Shown here piece by piece: positions 25,561 through 34,620 of a stretch of 64,000 nucleotides of DNA (its first letter is position 1; each line of letters opens with the position of its first letter). The notes beneath the pieces were generated by a model that was given only the letters and a program-made list of their open reading frames with translations, searched no databases and had not been told where the DNA came from. Both the position numbers and the translations under genes were made by a program. The stretch comes from Streptomyces albiflavescens (GTDB lineage Bacteria; Actinomycetota; Actinomycetes; Streptomycetales; Streptomycetaceae), in the NCBI RefSeq assembly GCF_014645835.1, contig NZ_BMMM01000009.1:124001-188000 (forward strand), given 5' to 3'.

Positions 25561-26747
25561 TGGCACTGTCCACCTGGGACAACCCGGAACCGCTCGCCGT
25601 CGACTCCGCGCCCGTCCCCGAATACGGCACCGGCTCGCTGGCCGACCTGCTGCCCACGCTCGCCGCGGGCATGGCCGTGCCCGGCGTGACCGCCGCGATA
25701 CCCGAGCTGACCGAGGCCGACCGGAACTGCGTCTTCCTGATCGACGGTCTCGGCTGGGAGCAGCTGAAGGCGCACCCCGACGAGGCGCCCTTCATGACCT
25801 CACTCCTGGCGTCCTCCCGCGGAGGCACCGGTCGGCCGATCACCGCCGGCTACCCGGCGACCACCGCGACCTCCCTCGCCTCCGTCGGCACCGGCCTGCC
25901 GCCCGGCGCACACGGCCTGCCCGGTTACACCGCGCGCAACCCGGAGACCGGCGAGCTGATGAACCAGCTCCGCTGGAACCCGTGGACGGAACCACGCGCC
26001 TGGCAGCCCTACCCCACGGTCTTCCAGCTGGCCGAAGCGGCGGGAGTGCACGCGGCACAGGTCTCGTCCCCCACCTTCCAGAACACCCCGCTCACCAAGA
26101 TCGCGCTGAGTGGCGGAACGTTCCACGGGCGGCTGTCCGGCGAGGAGCGCATGGACCTTGCGGCCGAGCAACTGGCCGCCGGGGACCGCTCGTTGGTCTA
26201 CACGTACTACGCGGAGCTGGACGGCAAGGGCCACCGCTTCGGCGTCGACTCGGACCCCTGGCGCGGCCAGCTCATGTACGTCGACCGCCTGGTCCAGCGC
26301 CTGGCGGAGCAGTTGCCGCCACGCAGCGCCCTGTACGTCACCGCCGACCACGGCATGATCGACATCCCCTTCGACGAGCAGCACCGCTTCGACTTCGACG
26401 AGGACTGGGAGCTGCGCGCCGGCGTCGCCCTGCTCGGCGGCGAGGGCCGTGCCCGGCATGTCTACGCGGTGCCGGGCGCCGAGGCGGACGTCCTGACCTG
26501 CTGGCGCGAGGTGCTCGGTGAGCAGTTCTGGGTGGCCTCGCGCGACGAGGCGATCGCGGCGGGCTGGTTCGGCCCGCACATCGACGAGCGGGTGTACGCC
26601 CGGATCGGCGACGTCGTCGCGGCGGCTCGCGACGACGTCCTGATCATCGCGACGGAGCGGGAGCCGAAGGAGTCGGCGATGGTCGGCAACCACGGTTCGA
26701 TGACCCCCGTCGAGCAGCTCGTACCTCTGTTGCAAGTACGCTCCTGA
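25560..26747 (+). CDS. Alkaline phosphatase superfamily nucleotide pyrophosphatase/phosphodiesterase
   Basis: A 395-residue enzyme of the type I phosphodiesterase/nucleotide pyrophosphatase family. The metal-binding Asp is in CVFLIDGLGWEQL, the catalytic Thr region is TAGYPATTATSLASVGTGL, and the later metal ligands lie in YYAELDGKGHRFG and TADHGMID. There is no signal peptide, so it should be cytoplasmic, which is unusual for this class but typical of the actinobacterial version. It overlaps DUF5998 by one base (TGATG) and is followed by the thymidine kinase gene 48 bp later. The natural substrate is unknown. Confidence 0.87.
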   Translation: MALSTWDNPEPLAVDSAPVPEYGTGSLADLLPTLAAGMAVPGVTAAIPELTEADRNCVFLIDGLGWEQLKAHPDEAPFMTSLLASSRGGTGRPITAGYPATTATSLASVGTGLPPGAHGLPGYTARNPETGELMNQLRWNPWTEPRAWQPYPTVFQLAEAAGVHAAQVSSPTFQNTPLTKIALSGGTFHGRLSGEERMDLAAEQLAAGDRSLVYTYYAELDGKGHRFGVDSDPWRGQLMYVDRLVQRLAEQLPPRSALYVTADHGMIDIPFDEQHRFDFDEDWELRAGVALLGGEGRARHVYAVPGAEADVLTCWREVLGEQFWVASRDEAIAAGWFGPHIDERVYARIGDVVAAARDDVLIIATEREPKESAMVGNHGSMTPVEQLVPLLQVRS

Positions 26748-26795
26748 AGCCACACCCCTCCTGATCTTCTGTTGCCGAAAGGTACTCAACTCCCC

Positions 26796-27443
26796 ATGCC
26801 CGAGCTGGTGTTCTTCTCCGGAACGATGGATTGCGGGAAGTCGACGCTGGCTCTCCAGATCGAGCACAACCGCTCGGCGCGGGGCCTGCAGGGCATGATC
26901 TTCACGCGCGACGACCGCGCGGGGGAGGGGAAGCTCTCCTCTCGCCTGGGCCTGGTCACGGACGCGGTGGAAGTGGCGGACGACCAGGATCTGTACGCGT
27001 ACCTCGTCGAACACCTTTCCCAGGGCGGCCGGGCGGACTACGTGATCGCGGACGAGGCACAGTTCCTGGCGCCCCGGCAGATCGACCAACTGGCCCGTGT
27101 GGTGGACGACCTGGGCATCGACGTCTTCGCCTTCGGCATCACCACCGACTTCCGCTCCAAGCTCTTCCCGGGCTCCCAGCGCCTCGTGGAGCTGGCCGAC
27201 CGGGTCGAGGTCCTCCAGGTCGAGGCCCTGTGCTGGTGCGGCGCCCGCGCCACCCACAACGCCCGCACGATAGGCGGCGAGATGGTCGTCGAGGGGGCTC
27301 AGGTCGTCGTCGGCGACGTCAACCAGTCCGAGGACATCGGCTACGAGGTCCTGTGCCGTCGGCACCACCGTCGCCGTACGACGGCCGCGACGGCGCGCGC
27401 GGGCGCCCTGTCGCCGGACGTGCTGCCGATCGCCTCGGCCTGA
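26796..27443 (+). CDS. tdk: Thymidine kinase (type II)
   Basis: A 215-residue type II thymidine kinase, which phosphorylates thymidine to dTMP for salvage. Walker A is SGTMDCGKSTLAL, Walker B/active-site region is YVIADEAQFL, and a C-terminal zinc site is suggested by CWCG and CRRHH. The start ATG 26796 gives the family-typical N-terminus PELVFFSGTMDCGKS; a GAAAGG box lies 13 bases upstream, rather far. It follows the phosphodiesterase gene, suggesting a nucleotide-metabolism operon. The C-terminal 20 residues are basic then hydrophobic and not conserved. Confidence 0.93.
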   Translation: MPELVFFSGTMDCGKSTLALQIEHNRSARGLQGMIFTRDDRAGEGKLSSRLGLVTDAVEVADDQDLYAYLVEHLSQGGRADYVIADEAQFLAPRQIDQLARVVDDLGIDVFAFGITTDFRSKLFPGSQRLVELADRVEVLQVEALCWCGARATHNARTIGGEMVVEGAQVVVGDVNQSEDIGYEVLCRRHHRRRTTAATARAGALSPDVLPIASA

Positions 27444-27464
27444 TCCCAGGGGCCCCCGAAGGCC

Positions 27465-28268
27465 TCAGCGGACGGTGTGGATCAGCGAGAACATCGCGCC
27501 TTCCGGATCCGCCACCATCGCCACCCGCCCGTAGGGCGAGTCGTGGGCGGCCTTCAGCAGGTGTCCGCCGAGCTCGACGACACGCTCGACCGCCTCGTCC
27601 ACGTCCGCGGCCTCGAAGTACGTCATCCAGTGCGGGCCCCGGTCGCGGGGCAGGCCGTGGCCGACGCCGTGGATGCCGGCCACCGGGCGGCCGTCGACGT
27701 ACAGGGTCACGTAGTCGAAGTCGGCCGAGACGACCGGCTCCAGCCCGTAGCCGAAGACCCCCTGGTAGAACTTGACGACGCTCTCGGTGTCGCGGGTCAC
27801 CAGCTCGTTCCAGGCGGGGGTGCCCGGCACACCGGTGATCCCCGTGCCCAGGTGTGCCGCCGCCTGCCAGATGCCGAAGACGCCTCCGGTCGGGTCCGAC
27901 GCGATCGCGAGGCGCCCCGCCTCGGCGGCGTCGAGGGGACCGACACCCACGGTGCCGCCGCTGTGCCGTACGGTCGCGGCGGTCAGGTCCACGTCGTCCG
28001 AGGCGAGATATGGCGTCCAGGCCACGGGCAGATGCCGGTCGGGCGGCAGCTGGCCGATCCCCGCCACCTCGTGGCCGTCGAGCAGAGCCCGCACATACGG
28101 GCCGAGCTGCTGCGGTCCCGGCCGGAACTCCCAGCCGAACAGCCGTCCGTAGAACTCCTGGGTCGCGGCCATCCCGTGCACCATCAGGCTCACCCAGCAG
28201 GGTGTGCCGGGCGTGTGCCGAGCGTGCGTTGTGCCGTTCAGGCCGGCCGACCCCCGTGCCTCGGTCAT
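27465..28268 (-). CDS. Two-domain VOC (glyoxalase/bleomycin-resistance fold) protein
   Basis: A protein of about 267 residues made of two tandem VOC domains. The first starts CWVSLMVHGMAATQEFYGRLFGWEF and the second is WNELVTRDTESVVKFYQGVFGYG. The ends of both domains contain the usual glutamate or equivalents (VFGIWQ and MFSLIH). These proteins are often annotated as hydroxylases or glyoxalase-like enzymes in antibiotic loci, but the reaction is unknown. ATG 28268 is preferred because GAGAG lies 5 bases upstream; GTG 28274 would add two residues. It is convergent with the thymidine kinase gene. Upstream, 28269-28591, I see no gene or clear site. Confidence 0.82.
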   Translation of the reverse strand: MTEARGSAGLNGTTHARHTPGTPCWVSLMVHGMAATQEFYGRLFGWEFRPGPQQLGPYVRALLDGHEVAGIGQLPPDRHLPVAWTPYLASDDVDLTAATVRHSGGTVGVGPLDAAEAGRLAIASDPTGGVFGIWQAAAHLGTGITGVPGTPAWNELVTRDTESVVKFYQGVFGYGLEPVVSADFDYVTLYVDGRPVAGIHGVGHGLPRDRGPHWMTYFEAADVDEAVERVVELGGHLLKAAHDSPYGRVAMVADPEGAMFSLIHTVR

Positions 28269-28591
28269 CGTCACTCTCTTCTCGGCCCCTCGCGGTGGCC
28301 GGTCACCTTCCGCCTACGAACACGCGTACCGCGGTCGCGTACGTCCACGCCCCGTGCCGATGTTCGCACCACCGGTCGCACCGCGCGTCCCGGCCGCGCC
28401 GCCCTCAGCGGCGCACGGCCGGAGGATGCCCGGTGAGCCGTTTCCCATCCGTTTCGGCGTGATTGCCGCGTGGTGTCCATCGTCTGTACAGCATGTGCCC
28501 GATCCCATACGCCTCGTGATCGGACCTGTCCGGCCGAGCAGAGTAGCCGGAGCTGGACGACGCGGCCACCCCGTGCGCAAGGATGGGGGCC

Positions 28592-29419
28592 ATGAACGCC
28601 ATCATCTCCGCATCCGAACTCGCGAGCGATCTGGCCGGACCGACCCCTCCGGTCCTCCTCGACATCCGCTGGCAGCTGGGTGGCCCGAACCTGCGCTCCG
28701 ACTACGAGAAGGCGCACATTCCAGGGGCCGTTTTTGTTGATTTGGATTCCGAACTTGCTGGTCCGGCGGGTTCGGAGGGCAGGCATCCGCTTCCCGATCT
28801 CGAGGTCTTCGGGGCGGCGATGCGGGCAGCGGGAGTGTCCGAGGACCTCGACGTCGTTGTGTACGACGGCGGGCAGGGCTGGGGCGCCGCGCGCGCGTGG
28901 TGGTTGCTGGGCTATACGGGTCATCCCTCGGTACGCGTGCTTGACGGCGGGCTCGCGGCCTGGAGCGGGCCGGTGTCCTCGGAGGTCCCCACGCCGGCCC
29001 CCGGGACCTTCGTGCCGTCGCCCGGTGCGCGGCCGCTGCTCGACGCGGACGGGGCGGCGGCGCTCGCCCGCACGGGGCTGCTGCTGGACGCCCGGGCCGG
29101 TGAGCGCTACCGGGGCGAGGTCGAGCCGATGGACCCCGCCGCCGGGCACATCCCCGGTGCGGTCTCCGCTCCGACCACGGGGAACGTCACCGACAACGGA
29201 GAGTTCCTGCCCGCCACCGAACTCGCCGACCGCTTCAAGTATCTCGGGGCGACCGGCACTTCCGAGGTCGGCGTCTACTGCGGCTCGGGTGTCTCCGGCG
29301 CCCACGAGGTGCTCGCGCTGGCCGTCGCGGGCATCCCGGCCGCTCTGTACGTGGGCTCCTGGTCGGAGTGGTCCCGGGACGGCAGCCGCCCGGTCGCGGT
29401 GGGCCCCGACCCGCAATAG
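28592..29419 (+). CDS. sseA: Thiosulfate/3-mercaptopyruvate sulfurtransferase (tandem rhodanese)
   Basis: A sulfurtransferase of about 275 residues with two rhodanese domains. The inactive N-terminal domain has the linker region KAHIPGAVFVDLDSELAG, and the catalytic C-terminal domain has the active-site cysteine in VYCGSGVSGAH. This loop is close to the CGSGVTA form of mercaptopyruvate or thiosulfate sulfurtransferases. It moves sulfane sulfur between donors such as thiosulfate and acceptors such as cyanide or thiols. ATG 28592 was preferred over 28583, as AAGGA lies upstream. It converges with sepH, with a terminator between them. Confidence 0.9.
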   Translation: MNAIISASELASDLAGPTPPVLLDIRWQLGGPNLRSDYEKAHIPGAVFVDLDSELAGPAGSEGRHPLPDLEVFGAAMRAAGVSEDLDVVVYDGGQGWGAARAWWLLGYTGHPSVRVLDGGLAAWSGPVSSEVPTPAPGTFVPSPGARPLLDADGAAALARTGLLLDARAGERYRGEVEPMDPAAGHIPGAVSAPTTGNVTDNGEFLPATELADRFKYLGATGTSEVGVYCGSGVSGAHEVLALAVAGIPAALYVGSWSEWSRDGSRPVAVGPDPQ

Positions 29420-29520
29420 CGTCGCTTCGGGCCGCGGCTCCGCGCACAGGGACCCGGCCCTCGGAAGCGGCGATGGGGCCCGCGCCGACCTGCCGCCGGC
29501 CCCGAGCGGCGGTAACGAAA

Positions 29521-29553
29521 AGAGGGTGCGCACCGAACCGGCGCGCACCCTCT
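29521..29553 (-). terminator. Terminator after sepH
   Basis: An 11-bp stem, AGAGGGTGCGC at 29521-29531 and its complement at 29543-29553, with an 11-base loop. On the minus strand it is followed by TTTCGTT, so it serves sepH best, but it may also stop the convergent rhodanese transcript. Confidence 0.8.
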
Positions 29554-29567
29554 CCTCGTGCAACTGA

Positions 29568-30623
29568 CTAGTCCTGCTTCTTCCGCCGCGTGCCGAAGAC
29601 GATCTCGTCCCAGCTCGGGACCGCCGCTCTGCGGCCCGGGCGGACGCCGTCGGCCTCGGCCTGGCGGTCGGTCGCGCCGACCAGACGGTCGCGATGGCTG
29701 CCGACCGAGCGGGGCATGAGGACGTCCGCGTAGGCGGAACCGGCGCCGGCCGAGGCGGCGGGGGCCGGGGGCTCCTCCGACTCGGGCTCGGGGGCTGGCT
29801 CCTCCACGGCGGGACGTTCCGTGGTGGAGGGCCGCTCGGGCACCACCATGTCGCCCCGGAAGCTGGGCACCGCCTCCAGGAGACTGGTCAGCGAATCCCG
29901 GTCGCCCGTGGACTCCTCGACCGGCTCCGGGGACGGCGCCGGAATGCTCGGCCTCTCCATCTGCCGGTCCAGGGCGCGGTCCAGCGGACGGTCACGCGGC
30001 AGGCGTGCGATCCGCGGCACGAACGGGAAGCTCGGCTCGGGCGCCGCGAGATCGTCGGACTCGCCGATCAGTGAGCGTGCCTCGTCGTCGACGGCCTGTA
30101 CGAGCCGCCGCGGTGGGTCGTACGTCCAGCTTGCCGAGTGCGGCTCGCCCGCGACCCGGTAGACCAGCAGGACTTCCCAGGTGCCGTCGTCGCGACGCCA
30201 CGAGTCCCACTGGACGGTGTCCTTCTCGGCACCGCGCAGCAGCAGTCGCTCCTGAACGGCCTCGCCGAGCTGGGGTCCGGCGTTCTCACCGGGGCGGCGG
30301 ACGGGAGTCTTCCTGGCGCGCTCGGCCATGAAAGCGCGCTCGGCGAGCACGGGCCCCTCGAAGCGGCGCACGCGATCGACGGGGATTCCGGCGAGTTGGG
30401 CGACTTCCTCCGCGGAGGCACCGGCACGTATACGCGCCTGGATGTCTCGGGGGCGGAGATGGCTCTCCACCTCGATCTCGATCTGGCCGAGGCGGGGACG
30501 GTCGCCGCGTACGGCGGCGCGCAGACGCTCGTCAATCGGAAGCGTGTACTCCGTGCTGTCCGCAGCCTTCAGCACCAGCCGTGTGCCGTCGTTAGAGACG
30601 GCCACGACACGCAGTTCGGGCAT
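29568..30623 (-). CDS. sepH: SepH cell division regulator (DUF3071)
   Basis: A 351-residue protein from ATG 30623, with an excellent GGGAGGT ribosome binding site. The N-terminal DUF3071 domain (about 1-165) contains MPELRVVAVSNDGTRLVL and an HTH-like segment around RPRDIQARIRAGASAEEVA, then VPVDRVRRFEGPVLAER-like sequence (IPVDRVRRFEGPVLAERAF). The rest is a disordered, acidic/proline-rich C-terminus ending SWDEIVFGTRRKKQD. SepH is an actinobacterial FtsZ-binding protein that promotes filament assembly and septation in Streptomyces. The length and domain layout match the family. Confidence 0.9.
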   Translation of the reverse strand: MPELRVVAVSNDGTRLVLKAADSTEYTLPIDERLRAAVRGDRPRLGQIEIEVESHLRPRDIQARIRAGASAEEVAQLAGIPVDRVRRFEGPVLAERAFMAERARKTPVRRPGENAGPQLGEAVQERLLLRGAEKDTVQWDSWRRDDGTWEVLLVYRVAGEPHSASWTYDPPRRLVQAVDDEARSLIGESDDLAAPEPSFPFVPRIARLPRDRPLDRALDRQMERPSIPAPSPEPVEESTGDRDSLTSLLEAVPSFRGDMVVPERPSTTERPAVEEPAPEPESEEPPAPAASAGAGSAYADVLMPRSVGSHRDRLVGATDRQAEADGVRPGRRAAVPSWDEIVFGTRRKKQD

Positions 30624-31113
30624 GGGGACCTCCCGGGTGGTGCCTGCCGACGTCACGTGCGTCGCTGCTTCCGCTAGTCGAGTGTGGCCTGCCCGGGTGC
30701 AGCCTGCCACAACCTTGCCGAGTTGCCCGGCGTGTCGGGCACGGGCCCGGGATCGCCGTTATGGCACGGTTACCTATTCGCAACGCTAAGTGACGAACTC
30801 CATCACCCTGTGCAACGAGCCCCCTCCCGGCGGACCTGCAAGGCCCCGGACACCCTGGCGGGAGTCCGGACCCAGGGCTCGCAACAGTACTCCATTCGGA
30901 CCACGCGCGTGGATCGGCGCGCCGCCCAACTTCTGGCGGGGGGTGGTAGTTGGCCGTCCGATGTGCCGTTTTCGTGACCATGAAACGTGGCGTACTTCAC
31001 GCAATCGCCAGAAATGGAACGAATCGTTTCGCCTGTACGTCCCTCTCTCGTGCAGTCGGTCGATCACGTGCGGGAAGGTCGATCAAGTTCGGAAAGGCAG
31101 GCAAGGTCCGGGG
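30624..31113. other. Long intergenic region, no gene recognised
   Basis: About 490 bp between the divergent sepH and membrane-protein genes. No reading frame here has convincing codon bias or homology. It contains AACGA-A-TCGTT at 31018-31028, a possible operator, and probably promoters for both genes. Confidence 0.4.
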
Positions 31114-31851
31114 ATGCGTGAGAAGTCGGATGCCGAGAGGGAGCCGAAGAAGAAGCGGGTGGATCTGAGCGTTCCGCAAGTGGCGGGCAGCGCCGTGGCC
31201 GCGGTGGTGGCGGCCAAACTCGCCTCCTACTTCGGGGTGTACGGGACGATCCTCGGCGCCGGAGTGGTGAGCGCGATCGCCACCTGCGGAGGCACCGTCT
31301 TCCAGCACTTCTTCAAGCGCACCGGTGAGCAGATACGCGACGTGACCGTCCAGGCCAAGCCGAAGACCCAGCAGGCGGCCGCCTTGGGCGAGTTCACCGA
31401 AGGAACCGTCTATCGCGCGCGGGTCAAGAGCTGGAAGCGGCCGGTCGTCGCCGCGGCACTCGTCTTCGGCGTCACGATGGCGGGCATCACCACCTACGAA
31501 CTGGTGTCGGGGCAGAGCTTCAGCGGCGACGGCAGGAGTACGACCGTGAGCGACGCCTTCAAGAGCAGCGGCTCCGGTTCCGACTCGGAGCGTTCCGAGC
31601 CCGGTACGACGCCTTCGACCGGGTCCTCTTCCCGGGAGCCGTCCTCATCCGGCGGCAGTGCCGCCCCTCAGGACGACCGCGACAGCGGTACGTCCCCCAC
31701 GCCGACACCGCGTTCCAGCGCATCTTCGGCCGCGGAGGCCGGGGACGCCACCCCGACCCCCACAGCCGGCGCGCCTACGAGCCCAGCACCCGACGCAAGT
31801 AGTCATTCGCAAAGCGCCGATCCGGGTCGAGTCGATCCCTCAGGGCAGTGA
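31114..31851 (+). CDS. Membrane protein with long Ser/Thr/Pro-rich tail, function unknown
   Basis: A 245-residue protein from ATG 31114 (AAGG 7 bases upstream; a much longer in-frame start at 30790 is unsupported). A charged N-terminus precedes hydrophobic segments AGSAVAAVVAAKLASYFG and TILGAGVVSAIATCGGTVF, then a cytoplasmic-looking basic stretch, then a single helix (VVAAALVFGVTMAGITTY). The last 110 residues are low-complexity Ser/Gly/Pro/Thr, as in surface-exposed or wall-spanning tails. The final 26 codons overlap the convergent lactone oxidase gene by 77 bp. I do not recognise the function; similar membrane proteins are common in Streptomyces. Confidence 0.7.
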   Translation: MREKSDAEREPKKKRVDLSVPQVAGSAVAAVVAAKLASYFGVYGTILGAGVVSAIATCGGTVFQHFFKRTGEQIRDVTVQAKPKTQQAAALGEFTEGTVYRARVKSWKRPVVAAALVFGVTMAGITTYELVSGQSFSGDGRSTTVSDAFKSSGSGSDSERSEPGTTPSTGSSSREPSSSGGSAAPQDDRDSGTSPTPTPRSSASSAAEAGDATPTPTAGAPTSPAPDASSHSQSADPGRVDPSGQ

Positions 31852-33094
31852 ACTCGCCGAAGCGCGGATAGACCTTGGCGAAGTACTCCGCGTCACGGGT
31901 GTGCACCTTGCCCCAGTGCGGTCGCCCCTCGTGCGCGGTGAAGATCCGTTCGGCGGCGGTGAAGTACGCCTGATAGGGGGTGCCCCTGAACATGTGGACG
32001 GCAATGTACGCGCTGTCCCGCCCCGAGGCCGTCGAGAGCGCGATGTCGTCGGCAGGGGCCGTGCGTACCTCTACCGGGAAGCTGACCCGCAGGGTCGAGC
32101 GGTCGACCATCGCCTTCAGTTCGCGCAGTGTGTCGACCAGGGCCTCGCGCGGCACGGCGTACTCCATCTCCACGAAGCGCACCCGGCGCGGAGAAGTGAA
32201 GACCTTGTAGGGAATGTCGGTGTAGGTCCGCGCGGACAGCGCGCGGCTGGAGATCTTGGCGATCGTCGGGATGGTGGCGGGCAGGGCGCGGCCGAGCAGA
32301 TTGGCCGCGTGGAAGACGCCGTTGGAGAGGAACTCGTCCTCGATCCAGCCGCCGATCGGGCCCACCGGCTTCTCGGGACCCGCGCTGCGGTTGTTGCGCT
32401 TGGTGTTGCAGTTCCCCGTGTGCGGGAACCAGTAGAACTCGAAGTGCTCGTTCTCGGTGAAGAGTTCGTCGAAGTCGGCGGTGACCTTGTCGAAGGTCAT
32501 CGGTTCCTCGCGGGCCGTGAGCAGGAATATGGGCTCCACGGAGAAGGTGATCGCGGTGACGATCCCCAGGGCGCCGATTCCGATCCGGGCCGCGGCGAAG
32601 ACCTCCGGGTTCTCCGTCTCGGAACAGGTGAGCACCGAGCCGTCCGCCGTGACCAGCTCAAGTCCCTTGATCTGCGCGGCGATCGACGCCGAGTCGCGCC
32701 CCGTGCCGTGAGTTCCGGTGCTGGTCGCCCCTGAAACCGTCTGCTCCATGATGTCGCCCATGTTCGTGAGCGACAGTCCCTCGCGCGCGAGAGCGGCGTT
32801 GAGGCGCTTGAGCGGGGTGCCCGCTTCAACCGTGACCGTGCCGGCCTCGCGATCGATCTTGCGGATGCCGGTCAACAGTTGAGGGCGGATCAATACGCCG
32901 TCGGTCGCGGCTGCGGCCGTGAAGGAGTGCCCGGCGCCGACGGCCTTCACCTTCAGACCGTCGTCGGCGGCCTTCCGCACCGCTGCGGAGAGTTCTTCGA
33001 CCGAAGCGGGGACGACCTCCCGTACCGGACGGGCGGTGACGTTCCCCGCCCAGTTACGCCACGTGCCGCTCTTCCCGCTCACTGTGGTGCTCAT
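31775..33094 (-). CDS. FAD-linked D-arabinono-1,4-lactone oxidase family protein
   Basis: A 439-residue flavin oxidase of the VAO/ALO family. It starts at ATG 33094 with GGGAGGG upstream. The FAD-binding PCMH domain shows KAVGAGHSFTAAAATDG, where the His may be the covalent FAD attachment site, and TGTHGTGRDSASIA. The C-terminal ALO domain ends in HWGKVHTRDAEYFAKVYPRF and RRFANDYLRRVLG, both characteristic. Relatives oxidise aldono-lactones or alditols with oxygen, making hydrogen peroxide. Its 5' end overlaps the MFS gene's end by 41 bp, so the two are cotranscribed; its 3' end overlaps a convergent gene by 77 bp. Confidence 0.88.
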   Translation of the reverse strand: MSTTVSGKSGTWRNWAGNVTARPVREVVPASVEELSAAVRKAADDGLKVKAVGAGHSFTAAAATDGVLIRPQLLTGIRKIDREAGTVTVEAGTPLKRLNAALAREGLSLTNMGDIMEQTVSGATSTGTHGTGRDSASIAAQIKGLELVTADGSVLTCSETENPEVFAAARIGIGALGIVTAITFSVEPIFLLTAREEPMTFDKVTADFDELFTENEHFEFYWFPHTGNCNTKRNNRSAGPEKPVGPIGGWIEDEFLSNGVFHAANLLGRALPATIPTIAKISSRALSARTYTDIPYKVFTSPRRVRFVEMEYAVPREALVDTLRELKAMVDRSTLRVSFPVEVRTAPADDIALSTASGRDSAYIAVHMFRGTPYQAYFTAAERIFTAHEGRPHWGKVHTRDAEYFAKVYPRFGEFTALRDRLDPDRRFANDYLRRVLGS

Positions 33095-34292
33095 GGGACC
33101 CTCCCCGCTGCGGAGCCGGCCTGCTGAGCCGGCGATACCCGAGGAAACCGACCGCGACCGCGACGGCTCCGGACACCGCCGGAACCCCGTACCCGGCCTT
33201 CGCACCGGCGGCGTCGATCACCCAGCCGGCCACGGAGGAGCCGAGCGCGACCCCGACCGCGAGTCCGGTGCTCACCCAGGTCATGCCCTCGGTCAGTTTC
33301 GCGCGTGGTACGTGCTGTTCGATGAGGGACATCGTCGTGATCATCGTGGGAGCGATGGAGAGTCCCGCAACGAACAGCGCCACGGCCAGGAACGGCAAGT
33401 TTCCGACCAGTAGGAGGGGGATCATACTCACGGCCATCGCGCATATGCCCAGCAGCCACCGACGTTCGGGCGCCCCCCTGAAGTGCAGCAGTCCGAACAC
33501 GGCTCCCGCGACACAGGAGCCCGCTGCGTACAGCGCCAGGACGATGCTCGCGGCGCCCTTGTGACCCTGCTCCTCGGCGAAGGCCACGGTGACCACGTCG
33601 ACGGCCCCGAAGATCGCCCCGGTCGCCACGAACGTGGCCACCAGGACCTGGAGTCCGGCCGAGCCGAGCGCCGAACCGCCGGTGTGCTGCTCGCGCGGAT
33701 GCGGCACGGGCTCGGTCGCGCGCTGGGAGGTCAGCCAGAAGACGCCGGCCGCGAGGAAGCAGGCGGCGAGCAGCGGCCCGGCCTCCGGGAACCACACCGT
33801 GGACAGCCCGATGGAGATGATCGGCCCGAAGATGAAGCAGATCTCGTCGACCACGGACTCGAAGGAGTACGCGGTGTGCAACTGCGGCGTGCCCCGGTAG
33901 AGGGCTGCCCAGCGGGCTCTGATCATGGCGCCGATGCTCGGGACGCAGCCGATGCCGGCCGCGCAGACGAACAGCAACCAGTCCGGCCACTCGAAGTGCG
34001 CGGTGAGCAGCAGCCCGGCGGCCGCGGCGAGCGCGAAGAGGGTCACGGGGCGCAGCACCCGCCGCTGCCCGTACTGGTCCACCAGACGAGAGACCTGTGG
34101 GCCGAGGACCGCGGCGGCCAGCGCCATGGTCGCCGACAGCGCCCCCGCGAGCCCGTACCGTCCGGTGAGCTGGGAGATCATCGTGACCACGCCGATGCCC
34201 ATCATCGAGAGCGGCATCCTGCCGAGGAAGCCCGCGGCGGAGAAGCCCTTGGAGCCGGGGGCGGCGAACAGGGCGCGGTACGGGCTGGGCAC
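33054..34292 (-). CDS. MFS transporter
   Basis: A 412-residue major facilitator with about 12 hydrophobic spans. The GTG start at 34292 has GGAGA upstream. It begins SPYRALFAAPGSKGFSAAGF and has the loop 2-3 motif region RLVDQYGQRRVLRP, both typical of a subgroup of actinobacterial MFS exporters. The substrate is unknown. It is the first gene of a two-gene unit with the lactone oxidase. An iron-box-like site at 34379-34397 lies 87 bp upstream, so its product might be connected to iron supply, for example siderophore export, which is inference only. Confidence 0.87.
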   Translation of the reverse strand: MPSPYRALFAAPGSKGFSAAGFLGRMPLSMMGIGVVTMISQLTGRYGLAGALSATMALAAAVLGPQVSRLVDQYGQRRVLRPVTLFALAAAAGLLLTAHFEWPDWLLFVCAAGIGCVPSIGAMIRARWAALYRGTPQLHTAYSFESVVDEICFIFGPIISIGLSTVWFPEAGPLLAACFLAAGVFWLTSQRATEPVPHPREQHTGGSALGSAGLQVLVATFVATGAIFGAVDVVTVAFAEEQGHKGAASIVLALYAAGSCVAGAVFGLLHFRGAPERRWLLGICAMAVSMIPLLLVGNLPFLAVALFVAGLSIAPTMITTMSLIEQHVPRAKLTEGMTWVSTGLAVGVALGSSVAGWVIDAAGAKAGYGVPAVSGAVAVAVGFLGYRRLSRPAPQRGGSHEHHSEREERHVA

Positions 34293-34378
34293 GGGGGTCT
34301 CCGTCGGCTCGGCTCGGCCGCCCGGTCACCACGGGCGGTACGAACTCGGGTAAGGCGTGAAGCTGGCCGATACAGCTT

Positions 34379-34397
34379 ACAGGTTAGGTGACCCTAA
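34379..34397. promoter_or_regulatory. Iron-box-like palindrome between MFS and ferrochelatase genes
   Basis: ACAGGTTAGGTGACCCTAA matches the iron-box consensus TTAGGTTAGGCTAACCTAA at 14 of 19 positions by my count. It sits in the divergent promoter region, 87 bp from the MFS start and 224 bp from the ferrochelatase start, so either gene could be the target of DmdR1/IdeR. Confidence 0.55.
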
Positions 34398-34620
34398 CGC
34401 ACGCCCTCCGCGCCCTCCCCGTGCACCTTCACACCTGCCCGCCCCAGGCGTCGCCGCGCCCCTTCGCGCCCGCCGTCGCCCGCGTCCCCGAGCGCCCGCA
34501 CGCCGCCCACCCCACACCCTCCCGACACTCTCCTGCGTGCCATCCCGCCGGGGGACCTGCCCTTCCCGTCCCACCCCCGCCGTTTTCCGCCTGTCAGTGC
34601 CGGGTGGCAGGATCGGAGGC

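Noticed and set aside
30790..31113. N-terminal extension of the membrane protein by 108 codons
   Set aside because: The extension is Pro/Arg-rich without codon bias, and the ATG at 31114 has its own ribosome binding site.
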